Positions 24,901 through 34,977 are shown, counted from the stretch's first letter. The stretch: DNA of 64,000 bases from Euleptes europaea (GCF_029931775.1 NC_079332.1:5331970-5395969), one strand, 5' to 3'. Made by a program: numbers and translations. The notes: generated by a model from the sequence alone, not told the origin.

Positions 24901-27900
24901 TGCTGGGTTTAGTGCCAGAAGATCCACACACACACACACACACCTTTTCTCAGATGCATGCACATCACAACAGGCTGTGCCAGATTTGTACTGGAGTTTC
25001 CGTAAAAAATGTGCACTGAACTTCCTGGATGGCGAGAACCCCATTTCCGGTGGAGCCCCCGTGCTCTAGCAAATAAGAGCATTGGGCAAAGACCAAGGGG
25101 CCTGGGTTGAAATCTCCACTCAGATCATGAGAGGGAGGGCATTTTGGCCATCTTCCGGGCATGGAGTAGGAGTCACTGTGTGTGTGTGTGTGTATGTGTG
25201 GGAGTGGGAGTTGTGAATTTCCTGCATTGTGCAGGGGGTTGGACTAAATGACCCTGGTGGTACCTTCCAACCCTATGATTTTGTGAATCTTGCTTGGAGG
25301 CTCTGGAGTTGCCACGCTCAGTCAGCCACAACTGTCTGGCAGGATTGCTGCGAGGAGAAAATGGGTCAGGGGAGGGCCGCATACACCATCCTGAGCTTCT
25401 TGGAAAGGTGTGTGTGTGTGGAGGGGGGGAATGTAACTGGTAAGGCCAACAGAGGAACCATAAACCTAAAAGGCGCTCAGTTCCTGACAGTACTCCTGTC
25501 TGGCGAGCGTCAGCCGTGGCGCCGCTAGGGACATGAGATTTCTCCTAACGATTCTGGCCCCAGAAGGCAGAGTCTCTGCCTGCAGTCTGTCACACGGCGC
25601 AAGCTCTTAGCAGCTTCCCCCCTCCCCTTTCCTGCTGTCCCCAGCAGGCGTAAGGCTTAGCCCCTCTGGTTGAGTTGTCTGCATGCCCTTAGCAGATTTG
25701 TTCCTTCGGCTGTCACATCGCAAAGTCTATTTATGGCCAGGCATCCTGCCAAACCCCTATCCATCGATCCACTGACGAGAGCAGAGCTGGTGGCGGAGGC
25801 TCACGTGAACGCATGAAGGTGCCTTCTACTGCATCAGACCCTTGGTCCATCCAAGTCAGTATTGTCTAAGACCGGCAGCAGCTCTCTGGGGTCTCAGGCA
25901 GGGGTCTTTCACACCACCTACTTGCCTAGTGCCTTTAAGTGGAGATGCCGGGGATCGAACCTGGGACCTTCTGCATGCCAAGCAGAAGCTCTACCACTGA
26001 GCCACAGCCCCTCCCCATCAGGTTTAGCGGTGTGGCTCCCCTTGCGTGTTCGTCGCTTGCGATAAATGGCTGTGTGTTCCTACACAGCTGGGAGGGTTTC
26101 AGAATGAAGGCCTAGAGCTTAGTCAGGAGCCAGTCCCCGTTGGGTTTCCCAGCAGTGTGCTTTTCTGGTTTGCAGGCCTCCAGCATTTGGCTGTCCTGCA
26201 GACAAACTGCTCTCAAACCTCACCACTTTTCCCCATCAGGCTGACTGCCAAGGAACTGTGGAAGATTCTGGAACACTCTTAGGGTAGGAAGCGATGGATG
26301 GCTCTCTCTTGCCCCTTTATGAAGCGATCGCACGTCTGTAACACGCTGCAGTTGCTCGGGAAGACAGGGTGTGGTGGGATGAGCCATCTTGGGCGGAAGC
26401 TCGTCTACCCTTGCCCTGACCCGGCTAGCCCGATCTCGACAGATCTTCGAAGCTAAGCAGTTTCGGCCCTGGTTAGTACAGGGATGGGAGACCACCGAGG
26501 AAGTCCAGTGTTTCTGCGCAGAGGCAGGCAATGGCAAACCATCTCTGTTCTTCTCTTGCCTTCAGAACCCTACAGGGTCGCTATTAAGTCAGCCGCAATG
26601 TGAGGGCAAAGAAACAAATCTGCCGTTAATGATCTTTTCATTGAGGAATTTCTTACAAGCTTCCAAGGAACTCTGGAGTTCCCTGGAGCCTGGTTTTGTG
26701 GTCTTGCGGCAGGTAGATAAGGTAGGCCGCGCCTATAGTGATGGTTCTTGAATACTGTCCTGTGTGTCCTTTTTGTTGATCCTGGGGAGATCGGGAGTGC
26801 CAGTGGAGAAGAGACAAGAGATGATATTTCTGTCGGCCATCAGCGTGGTGCAGTGGTTAAGAGCAGCGGGCTCCAATGTGGAGATCCGGGTTTGATTCCC
26901 TGCTCTTCCACATGAGCGGCGGACGCTAATCTAGTGAACCAGGTTGGTTTCCCCACTCCTCCACACGAAGCCAGCTGGGTGACCTTGAGCGAGTCACAGC
27001 TCTCTCCGAACTCTCTCAGCCCCACCTACCTCACAAGGTGTCTGTTGTGTGGAGAGGAAGGGAAGGAGATTGTAAGCCGCTTTGAGACTTCTTAAAAGGT
27101 AGAGAAAAGTGGGGTTTACAAATCAACTCTTCTTCCACTGGAGAAACAACATGTAGAATCATAGAGTTGGAAGTGACCACCAAGGTCATCTAGTCCAACC
27201 CCCCTACACAATGTAGGAAATTCACAACTACCTCCCCCCACGCCCCCAAGTGACCCCCTACTCCATGCCCAGAAGATGGCCAAGATGCCCTCCCTCTCAT
27301 CATCTGCCTAAGGTCATAGAATCAGTATTGCTGACAGATGGCCATCTAGCCTCTGCTTAAAAACCTCCAGGGAAGGAGAGCTCACCACCTCCCGAGAAAG
27401 CCTGTTCCACTGAGGAACCACTCTGTTAGAAAATCCTTCCTAATGTCTAGACAGAAACTCTTGATTTAATTTCAACCCGTTGGTTCTGGTCCGACCTTCT
27501 GGCGCAACAGAAAACAACTCGGCACCCCTCCTCTATATTCTGCTTCACTGGGTGAATCCCCTTCACGGTCACATGCGGTGGTTCTTCCTTTGTTTCCCTC
27601 TCCCTTCCAACCCTTTGCAGCGGACACAGAGGACGTGTGCATCGTGGAGAGGCTCTTCTCCAGTAGCCTGGTGGCCATCGTGAGCCTAAAGGCCCCCCGC
27701 AAGTTGAAGGTCTGCCACTTCAAGAAGGGGACAGAGATTTGCAACTACAGCTATTCCAACACCATTCTGGCCGTCAAGCTGAACAGGCAGGCGAGTGACC
27801 CGAGGGGGGGCTATCTTTCCGTTAAAGGCAATTTGTTTTGCCGTCGCCAAACAAAAATGAACCGTAAGAGATGACAAAACCCATTTGGAAAGCGTGCAAC

Positions 27901-30900
27901 GCTTTTCTGTCAGCCCATGAACTATTTCTAAGAAATTTAACTCTGCAAGCGTACATTGCTGCTATGTTTTAAATCTATTTTCCTCGTTCTCTCTAATCCC
28001 CCCCCCCACACAGAGGTTGATAGTATGCTTAGAAGAGTCTCTGTACATACACAACATTCGGGACATGAAGGTACTGCATACGATCCGGGAGACCCCCCCA
28101 AACCCCGCAGGTAAGAGCAGGCCTTCTCTCTGAACCTTTTCCCCAGCGCATTAAGACTGCCGTCAACAAAAGCTCAACAACCTTGGCGCTTCCCTTTCTT
28201 GGGGAGAGGGAAGAACACCGCGCCATTCGCCATGACACTGGAGGCCGGCCACTTTTCCTGTCCCGCACTGCAGTGTGCATTGTGGCCAGGGACGCTGACC
28301 CGCCTTTCCCTCCTCTCCTAGGCTTGTGCGCATTGTCGATAAACAACGACAACTGCTATCTGGCTTACCCGGGGAGCGCGACCATTGGGGAAGTGCAAGT
28401 CTTCGACACCATTAATCTGGTGAGCTCCCCCCGGGCCCCTGTTCCTGCAAGCAGCCGGCCTGCGCTTGCCAATCCGGCCGCGAGCCACATTCCGGCGGGC
28501 TGGGTTGGGCTAACGTCTGCCTTCTTGGTCACCTTTTCTCTCTCTCCCCTCCTTTCCTTCTTCCCAGAGAGCCGCCAACATGATCCCTGCCCATGACAGC
28601 CCTCTGGCTGCGTTAGCCTTCGACGCAAGCGGCACCAAGCTGGCCACAGCATCCGAAAAGGTACGGTTCTGATCGGGTTGCGCCTCTGCGGACCCAGCGG
28701 AAGCCACGCAGCGGTTGGCAGGAGAGGAGGGGGATGCTCAGAGGGGCCTGTTCTGGAAGCCTCCTCTCGTGTATTCTGGGAAACGAGGAGGGAGTCCCTG
28801 GCTTATGGCCAACCAGGTTTGCCACTGCATCAGAACCAGCAAATTATGTCTTGTGTTCGTCAGACTGTGCTTTGCAAACCTACCAGGCAGCACAAACTAT
28901 AGTTTTGTGTGTCGGGACGCAAGGTTTGCTGAGAACCAAGCAATTCCTTATAAGCAAGTGTGTGTGTGTGTCGGGGGGGGGGGGGACATCAGAGTTAGTT
29001 TGGTCCGTGCCCCCCTGAGATACGAGACATGAGATATAGTACTTAACCAGCTTACAGTCTCCATATTGACATCTTCCCCTGTTGGGATTGAATTGGGCGC
29101 CAGGCAGTTTTATAAGGAAATTTAAATCTCAGCATGCTAGGATGAATTGATGTTATAATTTCAGTTTTGTAATGTAATGTTTAGGTATTTTAACTATGCT
29201 GGTAGCTGCCCTGAGCCCGGCTTGGCCGGGGGAGGGCGGGGTACAAATAAAACATTATTATTATTATTCAGTCCCTAGCTCCTTCTGCAGTTGTTCACAT
29301 GGGCCAAACCAGGGTTTATCGTTCTGCCTGAACCAAGCTGGTCTCCCTTGTATTCGTTTATTTATTTCATTTATTGACGCTATTTGTACTCTGCCTTTCT
29401 CCCTGCGACTCAAGGCAGAGTACCCAGCAGTTTCTGCCAGCATTTTCTTTTTTTTAAACCTAAACTTTTGTGCTTATGACCTGGGATGGCTTACGGGTTG
29501 GTTGGTACATGCTGTACCTCTGCTCCAACAAAGGTATCCCGTGATCTCTCTTCACTCCTGTTTGTTCTATTAGGGGACCGTGATCCGGGTATTTTCCATT
29601 CCAGAGGGGCAGAAGCTCTTTGAATTCCGAAGAGGAGTGAAGAGGTGAAGTAAACTTTTGAGCCTCCGAAGTTTTGCTGCCTTGCTGGGCATTGCCTCTG
29701 TATTCTACGACTGACCTCGTGTATGAGGGAGACAGCGTAGTGTAGTGGTTAAGAGCGGTGGACTCTAATCTGGAGAACCAGGCTTGATTCCCCACTCCTC
29801 CATGTGAGTGGCAGACTATAATCTGGTGAACCGGGTTGATTTCCCTGCTCCTACACGTGAAGCAGCCGGGTGACCTTGGGCTAGTCACAGTTCTCTCTGA
29901 ACTCTCTGAGCCCCACCCACCTCACAAGATGCCTGTTGTGGGGAGAGGAAGGGAGGGAGATAGTAAGCCGGTTTTGATTCTCCTTTAAAAGATAGGGAAA
30001 GTCATATAAAAACCAACCATTCTTCTTCTTCCAAGGGTTACTCTTCTCTGCCGCAGATATACCATACTGTTGGGGCCGGGGTGAAAACATCATTAAACTT
30101 GGTTCCTACCAGAAGGCTGTGTCTGGTCACTGTCCTGAGTACCTTTTGTAAGCTAGGCCTGGCTTACAACCTGGGTTCAGACCAAAAACCAAGGCTTGCT
30201 GGCAACCTTCTTGCTGCTCCATCTGGCGGCAGAAGTTTTGCGTGCCTCCTCCCAAGTGTTCTCGAGCCCCGCCATAGACACCCAGCCTGTCACCTCTGCT
30301 TTCCCCGGACAAATTCGTTTTTCGCATTATTACTTCCTTGCTTGAAGCGGCGTGGGAACTGACGGAGAGTCCTCCCCTGTTTCCCCCCCCCCAGGTGTGT
30401 CAGCATCTCCTCCTTGGCCTTCAGCATGGACAGCATGTTCCTGTCGGCGTCCAGCAACACGGAGACGGTGCACATTTTCAAACTCGAGACTGTGAAAGAG
30501 AAGTAAGTCCCCTGGCAGACCCAGGGAGTCGCATGCCGTCGTTTAGGGCGGGAGGCTGGCCCCCTTGGCAGCCTCCAGGCCTCATCTGCCTGCTGATGGC
30601 CTAAAAGGTAAAGGCCCCCTGTGCAAGCACTGGGTCATTCCTGACCCAGGGGTTAATATCCCTCCACGTTCTTTTCTTCTAGCTCCATTGATTCTGGAGC
30701 ATGAAGCCTGTGGCTGTGGGGCTCTTTTGTAAATGAGCCAGAGGAAGGAAATCATATTTCTTCATATCTAGGGGGTCCCCCCAAACATGTCGAGACCTCT
30801 GCCTTGGTCTTTGAGTGGTCCGGATTTGCTGCTTTCAACGGCCGCCTGATGGCCAGCCGGTACCTCTGTTAGGTGGCGCGAGAAATGTATTCGTAGAGCA

Positions 30901-33900
30901 GAATGCTGCCTTGCTGCCTGCGAACGATAACCAGGTGTCTGTCTGAAGCTGTCTCCGTCCTCGCTTCCAGACCTCAGGAGGAGCCCACAACTTGGACGGG
31001 TTATTTCGGGAAAGTGCTAATGGTCTCCACAAACTACCTGCCCGCCCAGGTCACGGAGATGTTCAACCAAGGCCGAGCCTTTGCAACGGTCCGGCTCCCC
31101 TTCTGCGGGCACAAAAACATCTGCGCGTTGGCCACGTAAGTTGTGGGCATCAGGGTGGGATTGTGACGTGCCCCCCCCCCCCCGGGTTTGTGGAGAGTAA
31201 CTGGAAAGAAAAGGTGAACTGGTGCTTGGAACTGGTCTGACTTTCGCAGGCACGTGGTGTTCTGATCTGCAGTGGAATCTGTCCCCTGGAGTCCTTCAAG
31301 CAGATAGCTGGACAGTTATCTATCAGGGTTTCTCCAACTCGTTCTGGCTTTCCTTTTGGGGGTCAGACTGGATGGCCTGGAAGCCCCCATCTAAATCTGC
31401 TGTAGCATTAGGAGTCTTGATATATCTGAAGGTGTTTTTTCTTTTAATGCTTTTAGGTCAGGTAACATTGCAGATATCTGCCATTATACGAGGGGCAGAA
31501 AAAACAGGCTGAGCTCGTAGGGAGACATTTTGAGGGTTGTGTTTTGCAGACGCAATAGGCCTGAGTAGCTCCAACCGGTTTATCTGTGGACCGGTCGTGG
31601 ACATGTTTTGGTAGTGTATAAGAGCCGCCCAGAATGTGGTTTGTGCTACCAACGTTCAGTCTGTTTGCTGAGAGTCCAGTGCTGGATTGCAGATATGAGG
31701 AATTATTTAAATGACTCATTGTTTTGAGTTGTAAGGGTGTACTGCTATGTACAATAAACCAAAGATAGTGTCTTTAAAAAAGAGGGTGGGATTATTGATG
31801 GCTGTTGTTAACCAAGCAGAAGCTTTCAGTACAGGGGAAGCCGTCTTCTGAATACCAAATGTCGGGACCGAATGGGGGTCTGCTGTTATCTTCGAGTTCC
31901 CTGAAGCTTCCCAGAGGTGTCTTTCAGGCCACTTTTGGAAACGGGACACCCGAGCTCTAACCCAGCAGCGTTTTCGTTTGGTGGCATGTGTTATCAGTCT
32001 AGCAAAAATCAGCCAGGAAGAAATCTCCACTTTACACTTCTTAAAACCCTGCCTTTTCTGCAATTTCCAGAATTCAGAAGATACCTCGTCTGTTAGTGGG
32101 AGCCGCGGACGGGTATCTGTACATGTACAATCTGGACCCCCAGGAAGGAGGGGAATGCACACTGATGAAACAGCACAAGTAAGCGGTTGGCCGGCTTCCT
32201 CGTGATGTGCCCTTGTTTTATATTCGAGCTGTTTTTTTGGGGGGGTGTCTGGAAATAGAAGCGGCTGTTGAAGCACACGCCGGGCTGATCTCTGGCCGTG
32301 ATTGGAATCGAGAGTGCCTTTTAATGACTTCGCATGGCTCAAAAGCAAATGGTAGAAGGCAGGGGCGTCAACCATAAGGCCCGAGGTCCGGATCCGGCGC
32401 CTTGAAAGCTCTTATCCAACCTGCGAGCCACCCTCCCCCCGAGTCCCGATCTGGGCTGGCGAGACATGGCTCAGCCCGACCAAGTGACATTTATGTCATA
32501 TCTGGCCCTCGTAACAGTTGAGTTCAGCACCCCTGGTATAAGGGATTTCCGCTTCAATCATGCACACATTTTACCTGTCAGTGAGTCATTTTGAACTTAC
32601 TTTGGAGTAAGCGCACATTGGGTCCGGCGGCCACGCATATCCAGATACAAGTAGCCCTGTGCAGAGGGAGAGCACTGTCTGATCTCATCACCAGTCAGGA
32701 GATCAGGCGCTGCCCTCATGGACTTCAGGGCTTCTCCTTCCTTGCGTTCAAACCCCCATTCATTTTCAGAGCTAACCATGGTTGAGTGTTATGGCTGTGG
32801 CCCCACAAGCTCTGGGTTAGCTCCAAATCAGAGTTCGCGTACCAACTTCGGATCATGGCCGGACACTGCTGTTTGCTACTCTTCGGAAGTATGCTGAGCC
32901 ATGGTGAGCTCATGCACCCCAAGGTGGGGTATCGTACCCACAACGTGTTCCCAGTCAGTTGAGCGTTCCGGCAGCATTAAATCCGCAGATGGCTGATCCT
33001 GATCGGATATCCCAAAGCATGAATGGCCGCTACAGATCAGTGGCTGTGGAATCTGTGGATTCCCACAGCATATTCCGCCACGGCTTTTGCTCTCGTGTCT
33101 ACACGTACCTGCAAATGGACGTGAGCTGTCGATGCAGCGATGACATGCTTTGTAACAATTCTGTCGGTCGCTCTGTCGTTTGGCTCTTCCCGCAGGCTGG
33201 ATGGCAGCATGGAGCCCTCCAACGAGATTTTAGAATCCGCGTCGCATGACCGGCCGCTGGTGGCGCAGACTTACAGCGCTGCTGTGACTAAAGGTACTTA
33301 CGTGCCTTCTTCCCCTACGAGACATGGTAAGAGTTACGCCAGAGATGCTGGGCGCTTGCCGGACAGAAGTCTTGTGAAGGAGAGGTCCCAGGAGATTGCG
33401 CCCGAGTTACGTTCTCTGCCTTGATCGCAAGCTGTTAAATCTGCTGCTTTGGCATGGTTTAGAACTGGATCGATGCCTGGTTTACACGTACAGGAGAAAG
33501 AAGTTGGAGTGAGCGGATCGTGCCGATGCAGAGTTCAAACAGGGGAGTCTGGTTCTGAATGCTCCTTAGTATTGAAAGTTCTGTACTGGTAAAATAAAAA
33601 TCTAGCACAGTAAGGTGAAAAGTTCTACCCCCTTCTTCTCCTTCCTGTGCTAGTTTCCTGTTTGCAGGGATCTTTTCATAAATGGGCAAAGCAGTCCCAA
33701 ATGCGATCCTCCATCTGCACTTTGAAATGGTGCGGCCTGTTCTCGGCCTCTCGTCTCTGCGACTTCATTTTCCTGCACGTGTGACCCAGGCTGAGATGCA
33801 TGAAGAATGCAGCCCCGTGGGGTGAGGCCAAAGGCCCTGTTTCCTGTAGTTGCCACCCCAGATTCCTTCCCCCCTGCACCCGGTGCCAGGAGCCCACCGG

Positions 33901-34531
33901 CAAACTGTGAAGGCAATTGCTGTTCCTCTGCCCTAGCAACTGGCATGCAGTGACACGCCACCTCTGAATCTGGTGATGCCTTCATGGCCCATAGCCACCT
34001 GTCCTACATGCTCCACTTTTAAAGGTTTCTGGGCATCCTGCGGCAGTGAGTTCCATAAGTGAAGCCTTTCACTGAATGCAGAACTTGAAGTTGCCCCTGA
34101 ATCTATTACCGATCCACTTCAATAAGACATCCTGAGTTCTAATATTACGTCATCCTGTGCTAGAAGCTTGTTTTTCCTGCTTTCTTCCCGGTACTCAGAA
34201 GAGTCTTTGAGTTTTTTATAAGCAAGGAGTTTTAAATGTATTTTTTAAAACCACGGGTAGGTATTCGATTACACAACCCCGGCCCGTGGTCTGCTGATGC
34301 CGTTTGAGGAAGCGTGTCCACCTTTGATTTCTCCGCACGCGTCAGTTGGCCCCAAGGCCGATCAGATGAGCTCCAGAACTTGCCTTCTCATCCCACCCTC
34401 CATTTTCTGTTTCTTCAGCCTACACCGAGGACCTCGGTGCAGTCGGCGGCGCTTGCCTCGAAGACGACTCCAATGCCCTGCGATTGGATGAAGACAGTGA
34501 GCACCCGCCGATGATTCTCCGGACGGACTGA
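15894..34531 (+). CDS. WIPI2: WIPI2, WD-repeat phosphoinositide-interacting protein (12 coding exons)
   Basis: A PROPPIN-family seven-bladed beta-propeller. It binds PI3P (and PI(3,5)P2) on forming autophagosomes and recruits ATG16L1 to drive LC3 lipidation. Coding exons: 15894-15967, 24054-24136, 27621-27790, 28014-28110, 28322-28419, 28568-28660, 29574-29644, 30395-30502, 30971-31135, 32071-32178, 33196-33326, 34419-34531. They total 1,311 nt, or 436 residues plus stop, and all phases join cleanly. The product starts [16 protein letters not shown] and ends HPPMILRTD, matching vertebrate WIPI2 from memory almost throughout. FRRG (lipid binding) falls at residues 223-226 and Arg108 (ATG16L1 contact in the literature) in NRQR. 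The start is chosen by family N-terminus and a good Kozak context (accgccATGa). All introns are GT-AG except intron 3 (GC-AG). The propeller and motif functions are family knowledge; the exon structure is read directly. Confidence 0.97.
16143..17097 (-). repeat. Tandem array of CR1 3' tails in WIPI2 intron 1
   Basis: Units start near 16143, 16300, 16467 and 16629, in the same orientation and with the same junction as the array before exon 1. The last unit continues through about 465 bp of CR1 3' region to 'ggacttggtctcagatgg'. Confidence 0.9.
17121..17600 (+). mobile_element. tRNA-Ala-headed SINE, split by another SINE
   Basis: Head and body 17121-17308, tail 17581-17600 (gaaggcagcttcatgt). 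The gap is a minus-strand SINE of the other tRNA family; GATTCA occurs at both edges. Confidence 0.8.
17309..17575 (-). mobile_element. tRNA-derived SINE (MIR/CORE-like layout), nested
   Basis: Reversed copy with (AAG)n end, 'tatatgccaactttctctac', 'aaggtcacccagctggc' and 'gctccaaaccacctctctta'. Inserted in the tRNA-Ala-headed SINE. Confidence 0.85.
17609..17822 (+). mobile_element. tRNA-Ala-headed SINE, near full length
   Basis: A box tggctcaatgg, B box ggttcaatccc, body 'cctgagaccctggag', tail 'aaggcagcttcatgtgttca'. Confidence 0.9.
17871..18462. mobile_element. Penelope-like repeat cluster with hammerhead-like cores
   Basis: Two inverted units carry the family's 'gcaccttaaagactaacaa', 'ggtagggtatgagcttt' and 'gctcacttcttcag' blocks. 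On the + strand, CTGAAGA at 18397-18403, a 5-bp stem (ATGAG/CTCAT, 18405-18421) and GAAA at 18422-18425 match the conserved hammerhead core CUGANGA-stem II-GAAA. A second, weaker core precedes it (GAAA 18373-18376). The expected NUH cleavage triplet is not evident. Penelope-like elements are known to carry hammerheads; the family assignment is my inference. Confidence 0.5.
18463..19556. other. WIPI2 intron 1, no recognised feature
   Basis: Unique-looking, with several CpGs; no exon or repeat family identified. Confidence 0.4.
19595..19686 (+). mobile_element. CR1 LINE 3' end (short)
   Basis: 'gcagggggttggactagatg', partly duplicated, ends 'ccaactctatgattctatg'. Confidence 0.85.
19687..20858. 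other. WIPI2 intron 1, no recognised feature
   Basis: Repeat-poor sequence of about 1.2 kb; the open frame near 20434-20856 has no recognisable domain. Confidence 0.4.
20860..21115 (-). mobile_element. CR1 LINE 3' end plus a second short tail
   Basis: Reversed tail from 20860, with a further 'tcatagaatcatagagttgg' at 21089 attached behind it: a two-unit version of the tail duplication seen near exon 1. Confidence 0.85.
21116..22034. other. WIPI2 intron 1, no recognised feature
   Basis: Unique-looking sequence with a short AT-rich stretch near 21940. Confidence 0.4.
22035..22206 (-). mobile_element. tRNA-derived SINE (MIR/CORE-like), partial
   Basis: 'caaggtcacccagctggctt' to 'ctccaaaccaccgctcttaa'. 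Confidence 0.8.
22207..23089. other. WIPI2 intron 1, repeat-poor stretch
   Basis: No family recognised. About 22,530-22,800 has an even composition and could be conserved non-coding sequence; this is not testable here. Confidence 0.35.
23090..23450 (+). mobile_element. LINE ORF2 C-terminus and 3' end
   Basis: Encodes [18 protein letters not shown], then [19 protein letters not shown] and a stop at about 23283. A short 3' UTR ends 'cccagacaataaactttat' and (CACTAT)n. It shares the LLSD.DP pattern with the fragment at 1-227. The Cys/His knuckle is kept here. Confidence 0.6.
23451..24053. other. WIPI2 intron 1, 3' part
   Basis: About 23475-23530 looks like a reversed LINE 3' end; the rest is unassigned up to the exon 2 acceptor. 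Confidence 0.35.
24054..24136 (+). CDS. WIPI2: WIPI2 exon 2
   Basis: Acceptor TTTGCAG ends at 24053; donor GTAAGT starts at 24137. Encodes [19 protein letters not shown] and onward to YEC, the start of blade 1. Confidence 0.96.
24137..25126. other. WIPI2 intron 2, no recognised feature
   Basis: Unique-looking, with a short (CA)n near 24928. Confidence 0.4.
25127..25292 (+). mobile_element. CR1 LINE 3' end
   Basis: 'ggccatcttccgggcatgga', (TG)n, 'gcagggggttggactaaatg', 'ccaaccctatgatttt'. Confidence 0.88.
25293..25807. other. WIPI2 intron 2, no recognised feature
   Basis: Unique-looking. Confidence 0.35.
25808..26015 (-). mobile_element. tRNA-Ala-headed SINE
   Basis: 'gcatgaaggtgccttctact' through 'accactgagccacagcccc', full-length, reversed. 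Confidence 0.88.
26410..26590 (+). mobile_element. 5S rRNA-derived SINE with BovB-type tail
   Basis: 'cccgatctcgacagatcttc', 'gaagctaagcag', 'ggttagtacagggatgggag' from 5S rRNA, then a decayed BovB tail. Confidence 0.85.
26843..27138 (+). mobile_element. tRNA-derived SINE (MIR/CORE-like), full-length
   Basis: 'cgtggtgcagtggttaagag', 'gggtgaccttgagcgagtca', 'gattgtaagccgctttgaga' and a TTCTTC end. Confidence 0.88.
27154..27540 (-). mobile_element. CR1 LINE 3' end before exon 3
   Basis: Reversed CR1 tail ending at 'gcacccctcctctatatt', about 80 bp before the exon 3 acceptor. Confidence 0.9.
27621..27790 (+). CDS. WIPI2: WIPI2 exon 3 (GC donor)
   Basis: Acceptor CTTTGCAG ends at 27620. Encodes [13 protein letters not shown] to AVKLNRQ and includes Arg108. 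The frame requires the exon to end at CAG (27790), followed by GCGAGT: a non-canonical GC donor. The nearest GT would shift the frame of exon 4. Confidence 0.95.
28014..28110 (+). CDS. WIPI2: WIPI2 exon 4
   Basis: Acceptor CACACAG after a C-rich tract; donor GTAAGA. Encodes [19 protein letters not shown] to ETPPNPA. Confidence 0.96.
28322..28419 (+). CDS. WIPI2: WIPI2 exon 5
   Basis: Acceptor TCCTAG ends at 28321; donor GTGAGC at 28420. Encodes [19 protein letters not shown] to VFDTINL. Confidence 0.96.
28568..28660 (+). CDS. WIPI2: WIPI2 exon 6
   Basis: Acceptor TTCCCAG; donor GTACGG. Encodes [19 protein letters not shown] to ATASEK. Confidence 0.96.
29110..29275 (+). mobile_element. L2/CR1-like 3' end
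   Basis: 'ctgccctgagcccggcttgg', 'ggagggcggggtacaaataa' and (TTA)n; intron 6. Confidence 0.6.
29345..29440 (-). mobile_element. Reversed LINE-type 3' end
   Basis: 'atttgtactctgcctttctc' and 'gcgactcaaggcagagtacc' resemble other reversed LINE ends here. Confidence 0.35.
29574..29644 (+). CDS. WIPI2: WIPI2 exon 7 (FRRG motif)
   Basis: Acceptor TATTAG; donor GTGAAG. Encodes [18 protein letters not shown] followed by RRGVK. The FRRG signature contributes the two arginines that coordinate phosphoinositides in PROPPINs. Confidence 0.97.
29729..30035 (+). mobile_element. tRNA-derived SINE (MIR/CORE-like), full-length
   Basis: 'agtgtagtggttaagagcgg', 'gggtgaccttgggctagtca', 'agtaagccggttttgattct', TTCTTC tail; intron 7. 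Confidence 0.9.
30395..30502 (+). CDS. WIPI2: WIPI2 exon 8
   Basis: Acceptor is an uninterrupted C tract then CAG; donor GTAAGT. Encodes [19 protein letters not shown] to LETVKE. A few substitutions relative to human are recalled from memory (SISS for SICS, MDSM for MDGM). Confidence 0.95.
30601..30660 (-). mobile_element. Sauria-type SINE 3' fragment
   Basis: 'aaggtaaaggccccctgtgc' and 'actgggtcattcctgaccca', the reversed tail of the family at 5601. Confidence 0.65.
30971..31135 (+). CDS. WIPI2: WIPI2 exon 9
   Basis: Acceptor CTTCCAG; donor GTAAGT. Encodes [19 protein letters not shown] to KNICALA. This covers the long loop of blade 6, which in PROPPINs inserts into membrane. Confidence 0.95.
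31136..32070. other. WIPI2 intron 9, no firm repeat
   Basis: Unique-looking; about 31480-31790 has a TATA-like tataagag and a later AATAAA but no flanking repeat to support an element. Confidence 0.35.
32071..32178 (+). CDS. WIPI2: WIPI2 exon 10
   Basis: Acceptor TTTCCAG; donor GTAAGC. Encodes [19 protein letters not shown] to LMKQH, the last propeller blade. Confidence 0.96.
32360..32535. mobile_element. hAT-type non-autonomous element (CAGGGGTGTC ends)
   Basis: CAGGGGCGTCAACC ... GAGTTCAGCACCCCTG. The flanking octamers GTAGAAGG and GTATAAGG (7 of 8) form a typical hAT 8-bp target duplication. Intron 10. Confidence 0.85.
32536..33195. other. WIPI2 intron 10, 3' part
   Basis: Unique-looking; no feature recognised. 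Confidence 0.35.
33196..33326 (+). CDS. WIPI2: WIPI2 exon 11 (two possible donors)
   Basis: Acceptor CCCGCAG. Encodes [18 protein letters not shown] onward. The long form ends at 33326 (donor GTAAGA). An in-phase donor GTACTT at 33294 would end it at 33293. The 33-nt difference removes [11 protein letters not shown], matching the known 11-residue difference between mammalian WIPI2 isoforms. Confidence 0.9.
33327..34418. other. WIPI2 intron 11, repeat-free
   Basis: About 1.1 kb without recognised repeats, between the alternatively ended exon 11 and the last exon. Confidence 0.4.
34419..34531 (+). CDS. WIPI2: WIPI2 exon 12, C-terminus and stop
   Basis: Acceptor TTCTTCAG. Encodes (A)[18 protein letters not shown] to HPPMILRTD, stop TGA 34529-34531. 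This is the acidic, disordered C-terminal tail. Confidence 0.96.
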
Positions 34532-34826
34532 GCTCGGACTCGCGGGCCCGGCTCCCGAGGCGGAGAGCGCCGGCCAGGCCTTTCTAGAGGACGCTCGCGT
34601 CTGTGCTGCTACGAACTCTGGCCTGGCTCGAGAGAGAGAGACAGAGAGAGGACGACAGACTCACAGATAGTTCTAACACCAACGGAAATAACCCCTTTCT
34701 AGCTGTAATGTCGATTCGATGCCGTTAGGAGAGGGACGGGGGGTGGGGTGGGAAACACATGGTTTCGCTTTGGTGGCTTTGAAAGCCTGCTTTATCTTTT
34801 AGCTGTGAGGATATATCTCTATCGAC

Positions 34827-34857
34827 ATATTATATATATATATATATATATATATTT
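34827..34857. repeat. (TA)n in WIPI2 3' UTR
   Basis: A run of alternating TA within the 3' UTR. Confidence 0.9.
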
Positions 34858-34977
34858 TTGCTCCTCCTGTTGCCAAAACCTGCGGCTTGTGCAGTCTCCG
34901 GCACTTCCTAGCTTTGCATGCCTTCTTGTGCCAAGCGAGCAGATTCACTTTATAACAAACATTTTCCATTTTTGAAA

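Noticed and set aside
27790-27797. A GT donor 4 nt downstream in WIPI2 exon 3
   Set aside because: It would put exon 4 out of frame, while the GC donor gives exact WIPI2 sequence.
31480-31790. Possible solo LTR in WIPI2 intron 9
   Set aside because: A TATA-like motif and AATAAA are present, but there are no clear ends, no target duplication and no second copy.
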